From Prorocentrum cordatum (taxonomy: Eukaryota; Sar; Dinophyceae; Prorocentrales; Prorocentraceae), in contig CAUYUJ010022522.1 in the NCBI GenBank assembly GCA_963575745.1, positions 1 to 64,000 on the forward strand: a DNA stretch of 64,000 nt, in the 5' to 3' direction. The notes under the pieces are model-generated. The model was not told the origin of the DNA and made no database searches. It worked only from the letters and a program-made list of their open reading frames with translations. The translations under genes and the position numbers were made by a program. Positions 54,120 to 64,000 of this stretch are shown piece after piece (position 1 is the stretch's first letter; each line of letters opens with the position of its first letter).

Positions 54120-54245
54120 ACTTTGCTGTTTGTTGGCAGGGCAAGACGGCCCCAAGACAGCCCAAGACGGCCCCAAGACGGCCCCCAGACGGCCCAAGAA
54201 GCTTCCAAGACGGCCCGTGAGGCCCCCAAGACGGCTCCATCTGGT
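54120..54245. repeat. degenerate CCCAAGANGGC repeat, locus 4
   Basis: The clearest copy: CAAGACGGCCCCAAGACAGC, CCAAGACGGCC and CCCCCAAGACGGCTCC in near-tandem. Confidence 0.75.
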
Positions 54246-54525
54246 ATGTCATTGTCCAAAGCAAAGATATCGAATAATGCATAAGGGCAAACATCTGCAC
54301 AAGGGCAACCATACGGGCAACCATATGTTACGGGGCAAAATGAACATGCATAAGGGCAACCATATGCTATGTGAGGAAGCCAGCCAACCACATCGAATAG
54401 TGATGTATACGTTCCCCAACAGCGCACTCGTGCTTCATCTTTGGGGGAGTTTAAGTTTACATTGTCCGCTTTAAGGAATTATTATTGCTCTTTCTACTTT
54501 GCACCCCCCTTGCGTGGGCGATATT

Positions 54526-56547
54526 CTACCTTAACCACACAAGCGTGCCTATCAACCGTGAAGGCACCTGCTGCAGCGCCTCCCAGCTGCCAGTGTGCCC
54601 ATCGAGCCGTGCGAGCTCCTCAGGCTCGGTCGTCTGCTGCCTGAGGTGCTGGGCGTAGCGAATGAGGTTGGCGAGCGCCTGGTGGGCCTCCTCGCCGAGG
54701 CCGGCGGCCACACTCTGCACCGCCGCTGCGTCGCTCGATCCCCGGGCCTTCTCCTCCAAGTAGCATGCCATCATATCCCCGCCGTCGTCCTCCTGATGGC
54801 TCTCTCCCGATGCGGGTGCCTCGGAGCTAGCTGCGCGCCCGCCCTCGGCTGACGGGGGGCGCGAACCTCGCCGGGCAGACCCGGCTGGCGGCTTGGGCGA
54901 GCTGCTGCGGTCCAGCCGCTGCCAGTGGCTGCGCAATTTGGCGTCTGCCTCGGTAGCTCTCGCCTCGAAGCTCGGGCTGGGCGCCACTCCACCTTCAGGA
55001 TGCCACTGGACTAAGCTGGCCACCTTCTCGCGGAGCAGCTGCCAGCGGGCCTCGCTGAGTGGCCCGGCGCGGCCGCCCACGGGGCGCCCGTGCCACGCAG
55101 CCAACTTGTGCCAGACTTTCTCGGGTATGTTGGTCGCCAGGACGCTGATGCCGAGCTCCTCGCAACCCAAGGGTGCGTGGTGGAGCATCTCCTCGATGAA
55201 CCCTGCGGGCAGGCGCCCCGAGGGCCCCGGGGCAGGTGCACGGATGACGCCGTCAGGCTTCACCAGAAAGCGGATGACGGTGCCTGTCGGATCCTCCACT
55301 TCGAGGGCCATCGCGCCGTCAAGGTACTCGGCGACCGCGCTGGCCGCGGCGGCGTCGGCTGCCCTTCCCCTGAAAATCATCCACTGCGCCCCGTCTGGCC
55401 ATTGCACCCTCGCCCGAACGATGAAATGCTGCCCGAGCGGCATGGGCGGCGGCGTGGGCGGCTTGGGGAACTCTGGGACCGGCGGCGCCTCAAACCGCAC
55501 GCTCGGTGGTCCCGCAGGCGCGGGGACAGGATCGCCTGGGCTGGTGGGTGCCTCCGGGGCAGGGACCGCCGGGGTGGAGCGCTCTGGAGTGCGGCTCCGG
55601 GCTGGGGCCGCAGCGGCACGCTCTGGCGTGCGGCTCCGCGGGGCAGGGCTCCTCCGGGTCCGACGCCGCAAACCTGCGAAGAACCCGCCACCTGCGGAAG
55701 TGTCGTTGATCGCTTTGGCAGCGTCGCCGCCGAGGTGCTGCAGGCAGAGCGGAACCCCTGAGGCCATGCCCACCGCTTCGCGGAAGCACGTTACCTGAGA
55801 GCACTTCTCGCCATAGCGTAGGACCATGTAGATCTGCTTGTGGTGCTCGCATAGGCAAGCCGTCGCATTCCCCTCACTGGGGGGCTTGAGGTCCGAAGCT
55901 CGGCCGTCCTCCACCAACAGCACGGTCGGCTCACCGCGGGCGGCATCGCGACAGCCTTCAGGCGCCAGTGGACGCATCTTGCCTTTGATCATGGGCCCCA
56001 CCTTCACCGCCTCGCAGGGGTTGTCCTCGACGTCCACCTCGGACTCGGACTCCTGGTCGAGCAGCCTCGCCACGGACCCCTGCACACCAGGCTCCGCATC
56101 GCCAGTCTTGCGACGGCGGCGTCGCCGGCGGCAGATGCACGCCCCGCAGCACGAAAGCCATGAGATGACGTACAGCAGCAGCTTGTAGGTCAAGCCCAAC
56201 CACCGCCAGAGCCAGACGAAGATCCGGCATGGTGTGAACTTCGAGTAGTCGCCGAGGTCCACGATGGCCTCGTTATCGAGGGCGGCGCACTCCTTGCAGT
56301 GCAGCTCGTTCTCGCGCCCCTTGCACCCAGTGCAGCCGGCGGAGCGGCACAGGTGAAGCCAGCGCGGGTCGCGTTGCTCGAGCTCGCGCCGGAAGCCCTT
56401 GTCGCTCGCGCCCTTCACGGAGTCGCACTCGACCCACAGTCCTTGGCGGTTGATGCGCTCCGGGGACTTCATGTTGAGCTTGAGCCGCGCGACTCGGTAG
56501 TCGACCCTGAGATATTCCCTCAAGCAGCACTGGTAAATTAAAAACAA
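54526..56547 (-). CDS. gag-like protein with a membrane segment and Pro-rich linker
   Basis: 673 codons, open throughout; the first plausible Met is at 56547 or the internal MKSPERINRQG. Order: a Cys-rich segment (HLCRSAGCTGCKGRE, HCKEC); a hydrophobic segment near codons 112-135 (FVWLWRWLGLTYKLLLYVIS) followed by CCGACIC and seven Arg; an acidic linker; a second Cys/His cluster (CLCEHHKQIY); a long Pro/Ala/Arg linker with repeated SRTPER; and a globular C-terminal third (WMIFRGRAADAAAAS, WHKLAAWHGRPVGG). Neighbouring tyrosine-recombinase and methyltransferase-like genes suggest a retroelement structural protein. Function not demonstrated. Confidence 0.55.
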   Translation of the reverse strand: MFLIYQCCLREYLRVDYRVARLKLNMKSPERINRQGLWVECDSVKGASDKGFRRELEQRDPRWLHLCRSAGCTGCKGRENELHCKECAALDNEAIVDLGDYSKFTPCRIFVWLWRWLGLTYKLLLYVISWLSCCGACICRRRRRRRKTGDAEPGVQGSVARLLDQESESEVDVEDNPCEAVKVGPMIKGKMRPLAPEGCRDAARGEPTVLLVEDGRASDLKPPSEGNATACLCEHHKQIYMVLRYGEKCSQVTCFREAVGMASGVPLCLQHLGGDAAKAINDTSAGGGFFAGLRRRTRRSPAPRSRTPERAAAAPARSRTPERSTPAVPAPEAPTSPGDPVPAPAGPPSVRFEAPPVPEFPKPPTPPPMPLGQHFIVRARVQWPDGAQWMIFRGRAADAAAASAVAEYLDGAMALEVEDPTGTVIRFLVKPDGVIRAPAPGPSGRLPAGFIEEMLHHAPLGCEELGISVLATNIPEKVWHKLAAWHGRPVGGRAGPLSEARWQLLREKVASLVQWHPEGGVAPSPSFEARATEADAKLRSHWQRLDRSSSPKPPAGSARRGSRPPSAEGGRAASSEAPASGESHQEDDGGDMMACYLEEKARGSSDAAAVQSVAAGLGEEAHQALANLIRYAQHLRQQTTEPEELARLDGHTGSWEALQQVPSRLIGTLVWLR

Positions 56548-56710
56548 CTTGAGCCTAGTGAGGTGAGGCTCAAGAGGAGGAAGTGGCGCTCAGAAGATGA
56601 TGACGATGAGCGTGCATCCTTTTTGCCAAGGAGCTGTGCTGCTCCTCTGGCGCCTGGCGCCTGGCGCGCCGGCGCCTGTCTTGGGCCACGCGTCGCGGGC
56701 CACGCCGCCG
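56511..56710. repeat. direct repeat of about 200 bp, left copy
   Basis: Begins GATATTCCCTCAAGCAGCAC and ends at GGGCCACGCCGCC. It matches 56950-57148 closely. Inside, CTTGAGCCT and AGGCTCAAG form a 9-bp inverted repeat. Confidence 0.93.
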
Positions 56711-56949
56711 AAGCGCCTGAGCGCCTCGGCGGCGCCGAGAAGTCCAGGACAGGGCGGGAAGGGGGCCTGTAGGCCCCCAGGGTGGGCCAGCTTGGCCTTT
56801 GAAAAGGCTTGAGCCGCCAAGCGGCGGAGAGAGGGGACGAAGCGGGAAAGGGCAAGCAAGGAGGCAAGGGCAGGAGCAAGGGGGCCGCAAGTGGAAGCCC
56901 GCGCCAGTCCTGGAAACGGGGAGATCCATCGGTTTTACCAAACATCCTA

Positions 56950-57148
56950 GATATCCCCTCAAGCAGCACTGGTAAACTAAAAGCAACTTGAGCCTAGCGA
57001 GGTGAGGCTCAAGAGGAGGAAGTGGCGCTCAGATGATGATGACGATGAGCGTGCACCCTTTTTGCCAAGGAGCTGTGCTGCTCCTCTGGCGCCTGGCGCC
57101 TGGCGCGCCGGCGCCTGTCTTGGGCCACGCGTCGCGGGCCACGCCGCC
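56950..57148. repeat. direct repeat of about 200 bp, right copy
   Basis: Second copy, about 439 bases to the right, with a handful of substitutions. The sequence between the copies (56711-56949) is unique. Confidence 0.93.
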
Positions 57149-57577
57149 AACCTCCTCCTGTGAATGCACCGCCGCGCCGAGCTGGCCGCAGTGGGTCACG
57201 TAGCCGCCGGTCCTCTCGGCGTGGAACTTAACAGTCCTGGCGTCCGCGGCACGCTGCCACGTCTGCCCAGCAAGGTGGGTCCGCAGGCGCAGGGTGGCAC
57301 GTCGCCGGCGCCTACGGTGGTTCTTCATGCGCCCTGTGCGGCAGCCCTGGCTGGGCCAGCCGCCGGCGCCTCCCTCGTAGCCGCCGCCGCCGCCCCCCCT
57401 TGACGGCGCTGCCGGTTGCCAGGCCGGCGCGCTGCTGCCGCTCCGCGCCCAGCTGCTCGCAAGCGCAAAACTGATCGCGAGCGCCAGGCTGAACTCAGCC
57501 GGCGCCGCTCGCACGGCGGGTGCCGGCGGCGGACCTCCGCTGCCCGCTCGGCAATTGGCCGGCGGCAGCCTCGCACC

Positions 57578-60012
57578 TCAGTCACGGTGCGGCCTTGGTT
57601 CTCCTCCTCGGGGCCATTCTGGCGGCCCGCGGTGCCCTGACGGGGCCGCTTCCCGTGTCACCTCGTTGGCCCGGCGGAAGCCCTGGGTCTCGTGCACGTA
57701 CCTCGCGCCGTTGTAATGCACCGGGCCCATCACTCCCGCGTCGCAGTACGTCTTCTGCGGCTGCTTGGGGAGCTTGGGCGCCTTGGGCGTCGGCTGCACT
57801 ACGGCCCGCTGTGCTTCGTGCTCCGGCACCTTCCTGCTTTTCCTGGCCATCCCGCAGCAGCAGCAGCAAAGCACCCCGATGCCCGCTGCGAACAACACTG
57901 CGATCATGGCCGCCACCTTCAGCGCCGTCTCCACCGGGAAGACGATCGCCACCGTGCTCATCTGCGGCTCCCAGCGAAGTGTAACCCCCTGGGTCTTGTC
58001 GTCGACCGCCGCCATCTCCTGGCTCTGTGTCTCCCCCGCTGCCGTTGCGAGCGCCGTTGCCATTAGCGCTGCGCACGGCAAGCTCGCCCTGGGGTTGCGG
58101 GCCCGCAGCGCCGCCGCTAGCAGCATCCCCGCTGCCACTGCCCACGTCATCAAGCTGACCGGGAGCACGAAGATCAGTAGGTTCTGGCTCTCCGCCGGGT
58201 CGACCTTGATCACGTAGCCGTCCGCCCCGCCGGCTGTGGAGGAGAGCGTCGCCGCGGCCAGCACAGCTCCGGGCCATAGCGGGGTCGGGCTCTTGCCCGC
58301 GCGGCGCTCGCTCTCGGCCGCGTGGGCCGGCGGCGCCGTGAGCTCGGACGTGTCTGTCGCCATGTCGGTCGAGATGCCGCGCATGGGTTCGTGGCTCTCC
58401 CATAGGTACCCATGGAAGCTGTCGGAGGCCCAGCGCCCGAAGCGCTTGACGCGCTGCAGGTCGTCCACGGCATGGTACATCGCCGTTGCGCCTCCTATGC
58501 GGAGGCTGCGTGAGCAGATCTCCTCCTTCCTCAGCCCGGCGGCCAGCCCTGCTACCGTCAAGTAGTGCTGCACCTCCTCGCGGCGGATGGGTGCACCGTT
58601 CGCCCAGCGGAAAAGTGGGAGCTCCTCCTCGCTGCCTCGCAGCCTCTGCGGGTAGTGCTGCTCCAGCTGGCGGATTGCGGCCACCGGGCACAGCGATGTG
58701 CCCGTCTCGCAATGGTTCCTCACACACCCCAAATTATATTGATCCGTATCTTCGAAGAGGTGATGTGGAGCACCACCTCCAATGCATCTCTGAAGGCGCA
58801 GGGCTGGTTGTTGCTGTCGCGGCCCGTGATGTCCACGCCGCGCACGACGCGCTCCTGGCTCCACGTCTTTCCAGGCTGGATCAAGTACTCGGACGCCCTC
58901 AACATGAAGAAGAAAGCCACAACCACGGCGGCCCACAGGACCGTGGCATCCGTCGCGGGGAGGTCGGTCTGGTCCTTCAGGAAGCCATGGAGCCACAAGA
59001 GCATGCGCGGTGTCACAGGCCGCTTCCGCCCGCTCGGCCCTTGGCCCCTCTCGAGGCCGGCGAGCGTGGACCAGAGGCGGCCTCGGTGGAGTAGAGGGTC
59101 AGGATATCCGACTACGAGGTGGGCAAAACGCACAGCAAACAACTTCTGTTTGATCGTACCTTCTGTGCGCTTCAGCACCTTGGCCAACACAATGATGAAT
59201 CCCAGCAACGCTTCCTCGTTGGCGTAGCGCTCCTCGCGGTCGCGCCCCTCGAGCCAGGGCGACTCGCCCTGGGCTGCCCTGAAGCCCTGCCACTGCCGCC
59301 AGCCGGTCTCATAGCGGCGCGGGTCCCCTCAGACAGCCGCAGCATCAGCGCCTCGCGCTTCTGCTCCTCGGTCCACCTGCCGCAGTCCTCCCCTCCCAGG
59401 GTCGGGTGGTCCGGCAAGGCGATGGCAGCCCGAGCTTGGCCCAGCGCGATTGGCTTGACTAGCCTCTGGGTCTCCACCTTCTTGCCCCTGTTGGGGCTCC
59501 GCCTCCGCCGCCTCTTGGGCGTGTCGACAACCACGTTCAGGTCCACCTCCTTGGCGTCAGGTGGGGGCTCGGGGCCTCGCACGAGGTCCTCCTCGATCGC
59601 TCTGAAGCGGACGCCTTGGCTCTTGCGCCTCGCTTTGCGAACATCATCGCTTAGCACTCCCGCGTGTCGGTCGTCCTCTGCGGCCTCGGCCTTCACGCGG
59701 AGCTCGCCCTGCGCCCAAGCCCTGAGCCACCTCCGGGTCGTCTCCCAGGCGGCGGACTCCGCGGGGTCGCAGCAGCCGCCTGCCGCCTGCCCGCTGGGTG
59801 GTCTGCAACGTCGCGTCCGCGACGGCGCCCAGGACAGCTCTCGCCGTCTCTGGCGGCAAGGACCTCGCAGCTTCCCGCATCAGGGTATCCTCCGTGTCGC
59901 CCTGGGCCCGCCTCGCCACCCAAGCCGCCTCGTCGCCCCCTTGCACGATCCAGACTTCTTCGGGCGACAGCGCTCGGATGCGCCCGTCGCAGCTCCCCGG
60001 GATGTGGACCAA
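57578..60012 (-). pseudogene. tyrosine recombinase fused to membrane segments (frameshifted)
   Basis: Reading from 60012: ALSPEEVWIVQGGDEAAWVA, a basic linker (TPKRRRRRSPNRGKK), then the recombinase. In the core, FFFMLRASEYL carries the first catalytic-type Arg. CSRSLRIGGATAMYHA (box with Ser in place of the usual His, then Arg) and VKRFGRWASDSFHGYLW supply the C-terminal R-x-x-x-Y arrangement of phage-integrase-fold recombinases used by DIRS and Crypton elements. At least three frameshifts (about 59720-59830, 59210-59330 and 58757) split it. After the recombinase, the same frame runs on into two or more hydrophobic segments (NLLIFVLPVSLMTWAVAAG, AAMIAVLFAAGIGVL) ending in a run of Cys. Recombinase call strong; the meaning of the membrane part is unknown. 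Confidence 0.75.
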
Positions 60013-63000
60013 CGACGGTGTCCAATCGGATCGCGATGGCCTGCGCCTCGCTCAGCTTCGGCGGCAGCAGCCTGGACAACCTGGCTCCGTGGTCTGCCTC
60101 AGCGGCGGACTTCCCGACATGCAAGACGGTCGCGTTCGACAAGTACAGCGCGCCGCACGACACCAAGCTGGAGCCCAGGCCCAGGGCACCAGTGGTCTTT
60201 GACCAGTGGAAGCGACAGGCCCAGAACATGACCAAGTTCTTCGGGCTCGTCTTCGGACGGGAGCACGTCAAAGAGCGTCTGGACTGCCTGGAGATCCTTG
60301 CGCGGGAGTGCGAGAAGGACGACCACGCCTTCCCGCCCAAGTTCGTATATGAACTATGGGAGGAGCTGTGGTCGACCTGGTGTGAGCGCCTCCGAGAGAA
60401 GAAGCGAGGCCTCCTGCGTGTGCTGCAGACGGAACACCCCCGGAAGGAGGACCTCAAGATGGTGGCCTTCGCTCCCAAGGCGGACGGCCGCCCGGCGTTC
60501 GTCTTCCCCAACGTCTTTGACCTAGAGTCCCCCACGGGCTACTACCAGGAGGTCGTGCGCCCTCGCCAGCAGCGCTACCTGCAGACCGTCCTCAACGACT
60601 CGATGCACGGGGTGCGCGGCGTCCCGGGCAAGGCAGGAGAGGTCGGAGAAGGGGGCGAACCGGTTGTTGAGCTGCAAGATCAGCGGGCAGGAGCAGCGCC
60701 CAAGAGGAAGCCCAAGGCCAAGGCCCAGCCGAAAGCCACCTCAGCGCGCGCCGCCTACCCCGCTGGCAAGCGGCTGAACGCACAGGAGATCAAGCTCTCC
60801 GTCCGGCACGCGCCCTGCGACAAGCAGGGCAAGCCGCTCTGCTGGGACAACTCGACCTGGATCGGCTGCAAGAAGGGCACTCAAGGGTGCTCGCATTCAC
60901 ACGAGCTCATCAAGGGCCTGAAGGATGTGCACTGGACCGTGCAGTGCCAGCTGCTCAGGCGAGGCGGGCTCCGCAACGCCGCCAAGATCGACCCAGCTTC
61001 GGTCAACGGGAGGATCGCGCAGCTGCGGGCCCAAGCCAAGACAGAAGCGGACAGCAAGCGGGCAGCAGGCGCGGGGGCGACGGAGAACCAGCCGACCAAG
61101 ACGGGCTGGGCCCCACCCGACGAGTACGCCGAGGTTCAGTGCACCGAGCTGGAGTTTGAGCTCCGCGAGGCCGCCCAGGGACCCGACGCCACCTGGCTGG
61201 AGGACCCGCGCGCCGACAGCCCCGCCCTGACTGGGACGAGCGTCTGCACAGACGCGGGGGCCTTGGCCCAGCAGAAGCTGCTCGTGGCTGTCCAGGAGAG
61301 CGGAGTGCTCGACCCCGTGAGCCACGCCAGTGACTACCTACGGTCACATGTCTCGGCCCGCCTTGCCTGTGCTCGTGGGCGCGGGGAAGAGCTCTCAGTC
61401 GAGCAGGTACTCCTTGAGGCAACGCGCCACGGGGGCCCCACCTTGGCTGCCGAGGCTAGCGAGCTCCTGGACCGCATCGGGGCGAAAGCCGGCAACCTGG
61501 GGGCCGACCCAGACGTCATCATCACCCCAGTGCGGTGGAACGCGGAGAAGTCGGTGGGCCAGGGTTCCGTCACCGTGCAAGGCCAGACTTGGCATTTCCT
61601 TGACTACCAGGACCAGACGAGTGCATCGCGAAGCGTCTGCATGTGCCCCCCGGAGTTTCGGAAGAACGCCAATGTCTCCCACTCCATCTGGCGGCAGCCA
61701 AGCTTTGGGTGCAGCTCGAGGCACCACCTGACGCCCAGCAGGTCAAGGACCTGGCCCTCGAGATCCGCAGGGACCTCCTGGAGAAGGCGACCGACGCTGC
61801 TGCAGGCCTCGCGGACGCCCCACCCTGGATATCTCCCAGGGAGGCCGAGGTCCTGATGCACATTCACGACGCGGTGCACCGCGACCACGACAAGGATTTC
61901 AGGTGTGTCGCCCTTTTCCCGTGCGAGGCGTTGGACGAAGTGGTGCTCAGAGTCTGGCGGGCAGATCACTGGGGTCATTTGGATATCGACACAGTCCTTC
62001 CAGCGGGAGAACCCAAGCAGGAGTGCCACGTGATCATCCATCGCGGGCACATGTGTGTCCTCCACCCTCCGCCCGGCGCCGAGGGCCGACGGGTGGCCGA
62101 CGAACTGATTCGCACCTGGGCCACGAGCGGGAAGGACCTCAAGGAGCTCCCCACCATGGGCTGGGAGACATACCTCGCTTCCGAGGAGGAGGGCAGCCCG
62201 GTGGTGTCCAGCAAACCCCCACCGTGCCAACACTGCAGGGCACTTGCAGCACAGCAGCAGCAGCGTGGGAGAGCCGCCAGCGGTGCACCCGCCGTGGTCG
62301 AGCTCCCCACCGAGGTGGCCTGCCCAGACTTTAAGGACCTGGCACCTTTGCGCTCTCGACCCGCCTTCGCATTGGGGCTCAGGACGCGGGAGATCTTCGC
62401 CGGCACAGGGCGCTGGACACAGGCCATGAAGAACGCGGGCATCGCCACCAGCGAGTCCGTCGAGTACTACGGGCAGCCTCTGCTCGGCAAGGACCCCAGG
62501 CCGCAGTTCGACATCCGCGACCCGCTAGTGCGCGAGCGCCTGTACCAAGAGTTCAGTGCGCCTCCAGGCCCGGACGAAGCCAATGTGCTACAGTTCGCTC
62601 CTCCCTGCGTGAGCCACTGCCCCTGGCAGTTGGCGGCAGGAGGGACGAGGACCTTCGAGTGCCCAGATGGGACTGGTGAGCGTCAAGTCGAGATCGATGG
62701 CAACGTGTTCGGGGAGTTCGCGTGCATAGGCTGCATAGGGGCAAAGCAGGGCTACGAGGCAGGACGAGAGTTTCTCATCGAGTCCTCAGCACGGGACGGC
62801 AGGTACCCCAAGCTCTGGGATCGACCCTGCATGAGAGCTCTGGTGCACGCGACTGGGGCCCGGGTCCTCGCCATAGACACGTGCGAGTGGGGGCTCGCAC
62901 CCCCGGACGAGCCCCAGTGTCGGTACCAGAAGCGAACCTGGTGGCTGGTATCACTCGGGCTCTACCCTTACGCTCTGATCTTGGCCAGGCGGTGCTCGGG

Positions 63001-64000
63001 CAAGCACACGCACCGCACGTTGGAGGATGGCCTGCCGTACGACTTGACGGACGCCCAGGTGGAAGCCTACAACCTCGACGCACGCACGCGGCTCAGCAAG
63101 GCCGAGGCAAGCGAGCTGATCAACCTCAACACCAAGTTGAGTGAGGCCAGCGGGTGCTATGGCCTTGACGAGGACGGCGTCACAGTCAGGCTGTCCCCGG
63201 ACGACAAGCTGCTCCGCGTGAACCAGCTCATCGCGCGGGCCGCCCCAGACAACTTCCACTGGGCGCGGGTGGACTTCCGCACCAAACGGCACTACTCTGC
63301 TCTGTCCGAGAACCAGTGGGCCCTCTACTTCGGAAAGACCCCCGAGGGCGAGCTCCGCTCCATCATCGGCACGCAAGCCCCGCCCAACCTGGAGGGTGGA
63401 GGGCGCGTCCCCAGCGGCACCCCCCAGCTCAGTGCTGCAGTGAAGGGGGAGCTGGGAAGCGCCGGCTTCGGGCTGAGGCTGCGGGGCATGCGGAGGACCC
63501 AGCGCGCGGGGCAGTATGCGCCGCGGCTGTGCGCTGCCTGGGCAGTCGCGCTGAAAGCAGCGGCTGCCGGCACCGCCCCCGAGAAGCTGGAACAGCAGAT
63601 TGCGGCGATGGACGCCGAGGCGCGGGCTTTGGAGGATAAGTTGGAAAGCAAGGTGGCGCGGGCCGGGCGTTTTGACGCCCTGGAACAAGACACCCCTCCT
63701 TCATCACGCCCGTCAGCCTGTTCGGCAGAGGGCGCCGTGACCGAGGACGGGGCCATCCGCGAGCATGGCGAGAAGTGCGGCAGCTTGAGGAGGAGCGCCA
63801 TCACTAGTAAAGCAGAGGAGGATCGGAACAGGTGCAGTTGCAGCCACGACGACAGCTGGCTTGAGGCCCCCCTCAGCTGCTGCGGCGTCTCGGACTGCCT
63901 ACCCCGCCCGAAACTGAGAAGCTCAACGGAGGTCAGGGCTGACGAGGGCTCGAAGGGCCCCCGTGGGGGCGGTCGTTCAAAGGACGGCTATCCAGAGAGA
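60012..64000 (+). pseudogene. CCCH-finger protein with C5-methyltransferase-like domain, copy 2 (partial at window end)
   Basis: Homology to copy 1 starts at 60012 and ends at 62351. The first frame holds to about 61617, where 10 bases present in copy 1 are missing; the frame then changes and stays open to the end of the window. Order: NRIAMACASLSFGGSSL; a charged helical part; a basic linker (APKRKPKAKAQPK); a CCCH-like finger with C-K-K-G-T-Q-G-C-S-H-S-H spacing (about 60870-60905); a helical region. From about 62390 comes a domain with EIFAGTGRWTQAM (methyltransferase motif I) and QFAPPCVSHC (Pro-Cys of motif IV), a variant middle, then KLWDRP, DTCEWGL and CSGKHTHRTLEDG. C5-type methyltransferases carried by retroelements are known from dinoflagellates. 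Target and activity are unknown. Confidence 0.65.

Noticed and set aside
56560-56580. GGCTCAAG as a relic of the dinoflagellate spliced leader
   Set aside because: Only the last eight or nine bases agree, and the preceding bases do not match the leader. The word is also explained by the CTTGAGCCT/AGGCTCAAG palindrome.

Overview
The window looks like nuclear DNA of a dinoflagellate. The support is the high GC content, the very low density of intact genes, and the mass of simple-sequence DNA (CTC/GGA, CT, CTA and CAT runs of hundreds of bases). There are also several multi-kilobase retroelement ORFs broken by frameshifts, a cytosine-methyltransferase-like gene and a tyrosine recombinase in retroelement context, and a probable intron with a GA donor and an AG|G acceptor, a splice type known from dinoflagellates. 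The genus cannot be fixed from the sequence alone. No rRNA, tRNA or CRISPR array was seen.

Layout. 1-5.6 kb is repeat-rich host DNA. It holds two minus-strand exons of a four-domain-type voltage-gated cation channel (3888-3820 and 2504-about 2431). 5.7-22.3 kb, plus strand, is a very large non-LTR (LINE-like) retroelement region: a gag-like ORF with a coiled coil, a long accessory region (hydrophobic segments, a possible ADP-ribosyltransferase-like fold, a Cys-rich zinc-ribbon-like part), then an apurinic-type endonuclease, reverse transcriptase, CCHC knuckle and RNase H. It is broken by in-frame stops, by frameshifts (several in or next to homopolymers), and by three A-rich insertions, one of them flanked by a 60-bp direct duplication. 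22.3-32.7 kb is mostly low-complexity DNA with palindromes, GGCCGG-rich tandem units and a diverged inverted duplication of about 1.2 kb. 32.8-35.7 kb, minus strand, is a broken copy of the gene found again at 60.0-64 kb on the plus strand. 36.6-37.0 kb holds three hairpin modules. 38.2-46.1 kb has four unrecognised minus-strand ORFs between degenerate satellites. 46.1-49 kb is satellite and CTA-repeat DNA. 49.3-53.8 kb, minus, is a large unrecognised gene in several frames. 54.5-60.0 kb, minus, has a gag-like membrane-segment ORF and a tyrosine recombinase fused to membrane segments. 60.0-64.0 kb, plus, is a CCCH-finger protein running into a C5-methyltransferase-like domain, cut by the window end.

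The most unusual signal is a family of at least 14 short hairpins inside the LINE-like region (6.0-21.9 kb). All lie on the coding strand. All share one 11-base core, CGNCTTCAGN'C, made of a bulged C and a 4-bp inner stem closed by a TC loop. In each, the core is clasped by an outer stem whose sequence is different (only one pair is identical) but which still pairs. The variable core position covaries (G/C, T/G, T/A, C/G). The hairpins sit in all three reading phases of the proteins they interrupt, so the selected or mobile unit appears to be the nucleic-acid structure and not the peptide. A second, unrelated family of three hairpin modules with covarying outer stems lies at 36.6-37.0 kb.
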